Shown piece by piece: positions 56,439 through 64,000 of a DNA stretch of 64,000 nucleotides. Each line of letters begins with the position of its first letter. Position 1 is the stretch's first letter. The notes beneath the pieces are model-generated. The model was not told the origin of the DNA. It worked only from the letters and a program-made list of their open reading frames with translations, and did not search any database. Made by a program: the position numbers and the translations under genes. The DNA comes from Orychophragmus violaceus (Eukaryota > Streptophyta > Magnoliopsida > Brassicales > Brassicaceae), in contig CM058235.1 in assembly GCA_030180135.1 (NCBI GenBank), positions 16,516,720 to 16,580,719 of the forward strand, given 5' to 3'.

Positions 56439-57481
56439 AGAAAAGAAAAAGTTTAGTTATGATGTTCAAGAAATGAGAAATCTTAACTTTTAAGAAAACT
56501 CGCATTATATTCAATCAATGCTTCCTCAGATGAATATAATGATCCAAGACCCATATTTTACTAAATTCAAGTGAGCCACTGGCTATCACTCAACTTTAGC
56601 TATTTAGGTAAGCAACAACCTTGCTAGTTATATCCAATATAACTCTTGGTTGTGGATCGACATCTTATGTCCAATCCACCTGATGTCTCTGGGCCCAAAA
56701 CGATTTTGATAGCCCAGTCAAGCAAACCAATCTCTTCAGTCATGTAATTGTTGATGCCTTGCACTGCAAGCCCATTAACACGATTACTTCCTGCCTTACT
56801 CATGTAATTGTTGATACCTTGCACTGCAAGCCTATCGTACAATGAAATGAGTCTTGACAGTTGACAAGATTGGAAATACATCAAGTATCACTTGATATTT
56901 AGTTGAGGAACGGAACCATTTAAAACGTTCAGTTTTACTATGTTTTAATTCTTATAATTAATCCGCGATGACCGCAATCCAATTGATCCGGTTTTGAAAA
57001 CCGGTCAGCGTCGATCGATGCTACATTAGCATCGGTCGATGCCAACCTAATCAAACCAATCGCATTTAAACCATTAACAGTGTTCGACCATTATCAACCA
57101 AGCTCGATAACCGGTCCAATCCAATTGAACCGATCACACAATCTCGCGAGGCTGTGTCGATCGATGCAACAATTGCGTCGATCGTCACTAGGCGAAAACT
57201 AGGTTTGTTCGGGTTTTCGCCATGTATCGATCGTCGCCGGATTGGCAACGATCGACACCATGCGAAAAAAACCTAAATTTTATTCGGGTTTTCGCTCTGT
57301 GTCGATCGATGCCGGATTGGCAACGATCGACATTATGCGAAAAACCCTAAAACGTTTTCGAACAAAACCCTAATCTAGGTTACTTTGATCAAAACGAGTT
57401 TTAGCATGCTTGTATCAACTATACACAGATTCAGATTCAACCAATCTAATCAACATGCTACAGATTCAATGGAACCTTAAA
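56439..57481 (-). other. Copia-3 leader with palindromes and a direct repeat
   Basis: Matches the Copia-1 leader: the CCTTGCACTGCAAGCC direct repeat (56755-56830) and TCGATCGATGC / TCGATCGACAC palindromes at 57005-57335. The sequences of individual palindromes differ between copies, but their positions hold. Confidence 0.65.
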
Positions 57482-57493
57482 GCTCTGATACCA
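57482..57493 (-). other. Copia-3 primer binding site
   Basis: TGGTATCAGAGC (minus strand), one base after the LTR, complementary to initiator Met tRNA. Confidence 0.9.
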
Positions 57494-57494
57494 C

Positions 57495-58176
57495 TGAAGG
57501 AATTTCTAGCAGTTCTAATCCGGATTAGCAACCCTAGTCTGAATTCCGAGCCTAGGATCTGAGGTTCATGTAATTAAATCTAACAGATCTCGAGATTACC
57601 TGATGAATATGCAGCGGAAGTGTTTGCAGATAATCGAGATCACGAAGCGCCTCAAATGCTGCGCCTCTACTGGTATCCACACGCACACAAACTAGACCGC
57701 AGGGATGCTAGTGCCTTACAGAGATCTAATCTCCAGAGAGGTTTCTTTCTGTGTTCTGGTGGCTGTGAATTAGGTTAGGGATGAGTTTAGGTCGACAATA
57801 TATCTTATATATGTCGGCTTAAACCACAACGGAATTAACCAACGATTAAACCGAATTAATCTGATTAATCCGCGAGTGCATCGATCGATGCAGTAACTGC
57901 AACGATCGACACTCCCCAGAACATTGATATCGAATGCATATCAAATATACATTCATTGGATCATTACATTAATGATCAACCTCGTCTATGACGCCCAGTT
58001 TGCTTAGGTGTGTGACCCTGTAGGATCATATAACACTAGCAATGAGTTCTTAACTCATTGATCATAAGTGGCTTCTAGCAAAGCGTTATGACTACCCAGT
58101 GTTATGTGATTGTCTCATCTCGACTATACGACTTTCACTTAGAACAAGTACAGTAGATTTCAGGACATTCCCAACA
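57495..58176 (-). repeat. Copia-3 5' LTR
   Basis: 682 bp. The palindrome is altered by one base (GATCGATGCAGTAA) compared with the 3' LTR. Confidence 0.92.
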
Positions 58177-58181
58177 AACAT
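58177..58181. repeat. Copia-3 target-site duplication, right copy
   Basis: AACAT, identical to 50918-50922. Confidence 0.85.
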
Positions 58182-58559
58182 AAACATTGAAATCATGGTG
58201 GTGAATTCCAAGAGAATGTATCTTTTCAAATGCCTCTGATAAAAAGCAATAATAGCAAAGCATAACAATGTAGGTGGGATATTATAAAGGATACTACTGC
58301 ATCCTAAAACAACGAAAACGTAAAATAAACCTCATTTGTATTTTCATCAGGTGCCAACACCAATCAACAAAGAAAGATGGGAAGCCTTAAATCACCACAT
58401 TTACTCATCAATAATTTTTTTTTAAAAAAAAAAGACTAATATCAGTCCTTGTATTTGAAGATAAGACATATTTGTATGGAACAGAACAGCATCTTGGGAC
58501 TATGATTAGGCAAAAAGGATGATTGGATATTCGAAACTTATCCGTATGGAACATAGCCT

Positions 58560-59160
58560 GCACATTCAAGTCAATATGACTTCTCTAATCTCTTCTTTAA
58601 AACTGGATCAGCAGTAAGGGTAGCTTCGTTTATCAACCAAGTCCGCCTTCGTAACTTCTAGACCTGCAAGGAGAAACAGAGAAACTCTTGGGTTGCTAAT
58701 AAACTGCTCAGATAAGAGATGACATATTGAAGTTCATATTGGAAATAGAAAGGATCGTGACAAAACATTCATTGGTCATTATTTGGTAAGATCCTAAATT
58801 ACCTTGGTGAAGATGGCCCGGGAATTCCTCTATCTTGTACTTTGGAGAAATGATCAATGGTCCCTTCTCCTCATGCCCGATCTGACTCCCCTAAACGAAG
58901 ATCCTGACTCACACGAATGGTCCATAAATGACCGACAAGGCAACCAAACCCGAGATATGTAAAGAGACATGCAGTTATGTAAGATATACAAACCCTGAGG
59001 ATAATATGAGTTAGTGGAAACAAGTCAGCTATACAATCATCTGAAAGAACATAAAAAGATTTGAAAAATCTCCAATCGATATAAGTCTGTGAAGTATGGA
59101 GAACTAACATTCGCGTAACACAAATCAAGGGATCTTTCCAAAATAATTCACGCAACAACT
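58560..59160 (-). pseudogene. Unidentified membrane-protein gene fragment
   Basis: Frame 59158-58871 includes a hydrophobic stretch (ISYITACLFTYLGFGCLVG) followed by HLWTIRVSQDLRLGESDRA. Coding-like sequence continues past the stop in another frame (GPLIISPKYKIEEFPGHLH, 58855-58803) up to a GTAATT donor. A short block near 58670 reads LEVTKADLVDKRSY after CTTGCAG. It looks like a decayed multi-exon gene; the family is not recognised. Confidence 0.3.
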
Positions 59161-59239
59161 GATTACAAAGAAATCAAATGAGAATTGCAAGTCATAACAA
59201 TGACCTGGTCGTCACTTTAGAATCTCATAACCTTGTGAT

Positions 59240-59511
59240 GCGAGACCGGAGAGAGACGTCTACATAACTACATAAGAAAGATCTGTTGGGTAGGTCGCCG
59301 GAGAAATCATTCAAGGAGGCGTTGAGGAAGACGATGTTCTGCACATCCTCGGAGAAGATTAAGTTTCTTGTGAGTCGGTTGTGAGAGATGGCAAAAAGTC
59401 AAATTGGATAATCTCGATGGGATTACTCAGACGAATCCATTGTAGGTGAGATTAAAGAGATTGCTACAGGCAAGGTTTGACCCAATTCGCCTGGTATTTA
59501 ATCGGAGAAAC
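59240..59511 (-). pseudogene. LRR protein fragment
   Basis: The frame at about 59345-59285 reads NIVFLNASLNDFSGDLPN, a plant-type leucine-rich repeat (NxFSGxLP). Upstream on the same strand, in shifting frames, are SRLSNLTF-like and LTYNGFV-like pieces. The outer 78 bp (59434-59511) recur inverted at 62283-62361. Confidence 0.5.
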
Positions 59512-62361
59512 TATTATTTTTTATTTAAAAAAAAGTCAAATTGTTTCGGGGAAAGTTTCTTCAGTTTTTTTTTTTTTTTTTTTTAATTTTTACTTTCAAA
59601 ACATTAAAAGTCAAATTGTGAGTCTTTAACACAATAAGTCACTTAGTCTTTACAAACTTACACAATAAGTCACTTCCCTTATGGAAGGCTCTTTTCCACT
59701 GTTGAAAAAAAATAATGTTCAAGTTGCCCCTTTCATTCTTATTTGGTTCGGTTATGGTAACTAAAAGCAAGCTATAGTTAGTTTGGACTGATTTATTCTG
59801 GACCATCGATTTGCAACATTAAATCTTGTCCACTCTTTTTTAAAATCAGATGGTGATGGGATTGAGTGGGAAATAAAGTAATCCTCACCATTTATCCCGC
59901 CCAAAAAGTTGTTTGACATGAGATTGTGCCACGTGTACAGACATAAACAAACTTTATAGCTTATGGGAATATGTCTGTGAAAAAGGGACAGAGCTGTGTC
60001 AGAAAAAAAAGAGGGGAAATGGGACGGTGGCTTGTCTGAGCAGAACATTATCAGAGGTACTTTTTGTCTGTTTCTGAATTTGTAAGATCCACAACGACGT
60101 TTCTGTGTCTATGTTTCTTGTAATACAATCGTATATTGTAAACATTTGTGCGGATACATCTGTGTGGATAACAAAACACTGTTAACCTATAATCTGTACA
60201 AATGTTAAACATGTTTTTATGGATGAGCATTGTTTAATGACAAGTGGTGAGTGGACCTGTGGTGATAGTTCCAAATTCCTTGAGCGAGAAACGTAGGGGA
60301 TGTCCACCAAAAGTGTGTCATATAGTGTACTTGTTGTCGGTGACCAGCAGGTCAAACAATTTAAGTGGCTTCAATTGAGCTTGAAGGAGTCCCCTCCAAA
60401 GACGTTTTTGATAAATGACAGCAGATCAATCTTGGAGTAAACATTTAGCAGCTTGCTTGGATACCTATTAGTAGCAAACAATCTTGGAGAAAGCCGGGTG
60501 TCTGTAAAAATGAATAGATTACATTAGAAGATTAGTAATAGGAATATAACATCCCCAAGAAACTATCCATGAGGACACAAGTATGTATTTAAACTATTAT
60601 GTATTGTATCCACCAGATTAAGTGTACACAAAAACGTGACCAGATACTTAGTTCAAATAAGAAATCCATTTGATCCTTGTCCACTTGTATTAAATTCCAC
60701 GCATATGAGAAGCTAAAAAATCATATGCCACGCATGATGAGTAGGTAAATCATAGCATATGTCTACGATAACATGTTCAGACTACAATATATGATACGTA
60801 TGTACATAGAACTATGGACACATGGATAGTTTCCGTGGAATATAAATGTATAAATGCATGTTGATGGATAATAAGTGGATGTATAATGTGAATATAAATA
60901 CATACATGAAACAGTATATGATGCGTATGTACAAAGATTGAAAACATGTATTTCAATGTCTACTGGGGTATGGGTTTATGGACATATGATACATGCTTCG
61001 TTATTCACCAAGTATGCATGCAAATAGATCTCATGGACATGTGCTAATGGACAAGTTACTAAATAGAGATATATGTCCATTAGTACATGTCCATGAGATA
61101 TATTTGTGTGCAACAGGTGAATAACGTGAGGATCATATGTCCATAAACCCATATCCACAAGGTAGAACTAGTATGTGGTAAAGTGTACACAAAAAGCATG
61201 TAACGCAGTACACAAAAACAAAGTTATACATCATGTCTATTCATGCATGTCCACGAAATCTGTAAATTTGAACATGAGACAGTGAACATAGAAACTAGAT
61301 TCAAGAGCATAACACAGCATGGAACACAATTCACAGATAGACAAACTTATAGATTATGTCAATTGATGCATGTCCACGAGATCTATAAAAATATTAACAT
61401 GCGAGCGTGAACACAAAAAGCAGATCCATGAGCATAAACCTTAGATTTACGAAATAAGAAAAGTAAAGACGATTTCAAATCGTCCACAAGGACTAAGAGC
61501 TAGAAACTAGATCACATAACATAGAACCTAGATCTACGAAAATAAGAAAAGTATAGAGGATTTTAAAGTTGTCCACGAGGGACGCAGAACACAGACACAA
61601 GAAAATAAGAAGTATAAACGAGATCCATTAACTTAGATCTAGATCTAAGCAAATCAGAATAGTAGATGGGGTTTTAAGTTGTCCATATGAAACACAGAAC
61701 ACATACAAAAGGTACTAAGAACGAAGATACAAAAGAACAAAGTGAAGACTAAATCAAAGTTTTAAACAGACAAATCTAAGTGAAAATCGTTGATACCTGA
61801 CATAACAGTTGTAGATTTGCGACGACGAAGTGTTACAGAGCAAATTTGTATGGGTATCAAATTTGATTTGAAATTAGGAGAGGTGGAAACTATTATTTCT
61901 GATTTTCAAGGAAAAAAACATAAAAAAGAAAAAAGTTTTGAAGAAGAACTCACTTGGAATGAAAAAAGAAGGAGCTGGAAATTTGTTGCAGAGGTGAACG
62001 AGAGAAGAGAGAAAGAGAGACCACTTTTCTTTTTAGGTTTTTAGACTTTTACTTTTTGTGAAATAAAATTAGTAAAAAGTAAAAAAAAAAAAAAAAAAAA
62101 AAAGAAGGATGTAACCATTAGTTACAAGAGATTTACAATAAATGAGGGGTAAAAGAGTATAATCCTTCGGTGAAAGTGCCTCAATACATGGTGGTGACTT
62201 ATTGTGTAATTATAGTTGGGACAAGTGACTTATTGTGTAATAAATTCTCAAATTGTTTGAACAAAAAAGGAAAAAACCAACAGTTTCTCCAATTAAATAC
62301 CAAGTGAATTGGGTGAAAGCTTGTCTCAGGCAATCCCTTTTAATCTCACCTGCAATGGATT
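59434..62361. mobile_element. Foldback element with long inverted repeats
   Basis: The arm 59434-59511 pairs with 62283-62361. Further in, ACACAATAAGTCACTT occurs twice on the left (59629-59644, 59660-59675) and its complement twice on the right (62194-62207 shortened, 62223-62238). The interior (59700-62060) is non-coding, rich in GTGGACA, TGTCCAC and GTGTACA words, with poly(T) at 59561-59583 and poly(A) at 62083-62103 in mirrored places. No target duplication was identified, and the outermost pair may be duplicated host (LRR) DNA rather than the element proper. Confidence 0.55.
60365..60505 (-). other. Possible captured exon
   Basis: The minus strand is open for about 45 codons with non-repetitive composition (RLFATNRYPSKLLNVYSKID, then FIKNVFGGDSFKLN) and preceded by an AG. 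The family is not recognised. It sits inside the foldback element and may be cargo. Confidence 0.25.
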
Positions 62362-62987
62362 CTATCGATAAATTTGGGGAAAATTGCCAAACACAGGGAA
62401 TGTGGGTGTCAATTTGACCCTAGCCTTTTAATTATTTGCAAATTGTACCTAATGTATCTTTTTTATTTTTTTCTTTGCAATTTTGTACCTTTCAAAAACT
62501 TATTACAAATGTGTATTTTTTTTGCTTCAATTTTCATGTTAAAAAGATAAAAATACCCCCTCATCCATTTCATCTAATCCCTTTTCTATTTTTTTTTCTT
62601 TATTTTTTTTTCTCTTTCTTACTTTATCTTTCTTGTTAACCTTCATTTTTTTGACGGTGTATAACATTGCGGATGTGAGATTTCCGGCAATATAAATCAC
62701 CAGAATGAAGATATAATCGGTCGATGTATCGGAATTCAAAAAAAAAAAACGGAGTTAATACAGAAGTTTCGAGTGGATAGGCTAGACTAGCTGTCCACAA
62801 TATTCATCCATGTGGACAATGCAATGATCATATTACATGCTAGGCGCTTCCCGTGGATAAAAAGCGGACAAGGAAAATATTGCTTTTGGATGGATAGTGG
62901 GTGCAACAAACCCTTATGTCCACGGATTCACAATCATGTGAACTATTGAACCAAGTACGTTATCCACTAGAAACAAAAAAAATTTAT

Positions 62988-63545
62988 GATTCCTAACCAC
63001 ACAAATAAACACCACATGTTAAATGCTTTCTATGGATATGGCGGACAATATCGACTATTCGTAGACACTACCACGATCTCCTCACATACTAGACGGGTCT
63101 GATGGACAGAAGGTGACCAAGAGTTTATATGATCATGAAATGTAATTGGTAAACACAATTTTAAAAGCTCAGACGGACGATGTCGATTATTCGTGGACAC
63201 TACCACGGTTATATTACATAATATACTCTTTTGATGGACAATAGATGGTCAAGAGTTCACATTATGATTCCTAGCCACACAAATAAACATCACAAGTTAA
63301 ATGCTTTCTATGGATATGGCGGACAATATCGATTATTTGTAGACACTGCCATGATCTCCTCAAATACTAGACGGGTCTGATGGACAAAAGGTGGCCAAGA
63401 GTTTACATGATCGTGAAATGTACTTGGTAAACACAATTTTAAAATCGTAGGTGGACGATGTCGATTATTCGTGCACACTACCACGATTATATCACATAAT
63501 AAACGCTTCTGTTAGACAAATAAGTGGTCAAGAGTTCACATTATT
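62988..63545. repeat. Tandem duplication, two units of 278 bp
   Basis: Unit 1 starts GATTCCTAACCACACAAATA at 62988, unit 2 GATTCCTAGCCACACAAATA at 63266. They are similar along the whole length, including GGATATGGCGGACAATATCG and GACGATGTCGATTATTCGTG. Confidence 0.88.
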
Positions 63546-63900
63546 GTGATCCGTAGACAAAAAAGTATATTGGTTCCATTGTCCATCCAAAAAGCAACAT
63601 TTTATGGACACTGATTATCCAAAAGTTTACATTATTGTGATCCGTGGACACAAAAGTATGTTGGTTCCACTATCCATCGAAAAGCAACGTTTTATGAACA
63701 CTGTTTATCCAAAAAGTTCACATTATTGTAATCCGTGGACACAAAAAGTATGTTGGGGCAGATGTCCATCGAAAAAACAACATTTTATGGATATTGTTAA
63801 TCCAAAAGTTCACATTATTGTGATCTGTGTACACAAAAAGTATATATTATTTCCACTATCCATCCAAAAAATAACATGTGGACACTATTCATTCGTGTGT
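63538..63900. repeat. Tandem array, four units of 91-92 bp
   Basis: Units begin ACATTATTGTGATCCG at 63538, 63629, 63720 and 63812. Each contains GTGGACACAAAA, a TTGGTTCCA-like word, TATCCATC and a TTTATGGACACTG-like word. Confidence 0.88.
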
Positions 63901-63905
63901 GAGAT

Positions 63906-63918
<13 letters not shown>

Positions 63919-63939
<21 letters not shown>

Positions 63940-63941
63940 GA
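63919..63941. repeat. (AT)n microsatellite
   Basis: About 11 AT units following a poly(A) run. Confidence 0.85.
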
Positions 63942-64000
63942 AGGTATGGTGGGATCTGACATCAATCAAGAGAGTATTTTTGTCATAAGGGCATTTTAGT

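Larger units (their letters stand above)
50923..58176 (-). mobile_element. Copia-3 LTR retrotransposon, same family as Copia-1
   Basis: 682-bp LTRs (50923-51604 and 57495-58176), AACAT duplications, PBS and PPT in place. It has no nested insertion, so it shows the uninterrupted layout of the Copia-1 family (7.25 kb). About eleven LTR mismatches were counted by eye, more than in Copia-1 or Copia-2, so it is probably the oldest of the three. Confidence 0.95.
62390..64000. mobile_element. Second member of the 3435-4415 family, left part (runs off the window)
   Basis: The left 360 bp follow the same order as 3439-3790: AATTGTACCTAATGTATC, CTTTCAAAAACTTATTACAA, a pyrimidine tract, TTTCTTACTTTAT, TTTTTTGACGGTG, then ATCGGTCGATGTATCGGAA and poly(A). 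The interior is much longer here and made of GTGGACA-type repeats. The right end is outside the window. Confidence 0.6.

Noticed and set aside
59761..60048. 95-codon minus-strand frame
   Set aside because: No coding character; it lies in the foldback interior.
62988..63900. CRISPR-like array
   Set aside because: Units are 91 and 278 bp with no conserved repeat/variable spacer alternation, and the genome is a plant.

Overview
This window is plant nuclear DNA, most probably from a Brassicaceae species. The evidence is fragments of recognisable plant genes (UDP-glucose dehydrogenase, nuclear poly(A) polymerase, a TGA3-like bZIP factor, eL30, an A-type-cyclin-like gene), short AT-rich introns, and a plant transposon complement (CACTA, hAT, MULE-like, Copia, L1-type LINE, Helitron end). 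The density of mobile elements and broken gene copies suggests a repeat-rich, low-gene region such as pericentromeric or knob-like chromatin (inference).

Layout. 1-1630: right end of a CACTA element. 1803-3009: broken F-box gene. 3435-4415: MULE-like foldback element with a 10-bp target duplication. 4658-5640: truncated 5' end of a poly(A) polymerase gene. 6703-8072: dead UDP-glucose 6-dehydrogenase copy. 8073-10254: AT-rich spacer with a Helitron 3' end. 10956-28846: a hAT transposon split by a minus-strand Copia (11771-26419), itself split by a plus-strand Copia (14890-22303). All three levels have visible target-site duplications. The innermost Copia has an uninterrupted 1321-codon gag-pol. 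The hAT sits in an exon of an unidentified multi-exon host gene that resumes at 28855-30840. 31189-36330: decayed L1-type LINE. 38094-38775: TGA3-like pseudogene. 39454-40372: an At-4/1-like 5' fragment beside an eL30 fragment. 41199-41785: second LINE fragment. 44368-49883: an apparently intact seven-exon cyclin-like gene whose last intron holds a large non-autonomous element with a captured gene fragment. 50923-58176: a third Copia (minus strand, several stops). 59434-62361: foldback element with LRR-gene sequence in both ends. 62390-64000: start of another member of the 3435-4415 family, with tandem 278-bp and 91-bp repeats.

Function. Only two coding units look potentially functional: the gag-pol of the inner Copia and the cyclin-like gene. 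The rest is a record of insertion, gene-fragment duplication and decay. The most unusual signal is a set of four non-coding elements (3435-4415, about 46286-49812, 59434-62361, 62390-end). Their interiors are crowded with short GTGGAC / GTCCAC / GTGTAC words, which resembles a binding-site array. A second is an iterated TCGATCGA palindrome in the LTRs and leaders of the Copia families.
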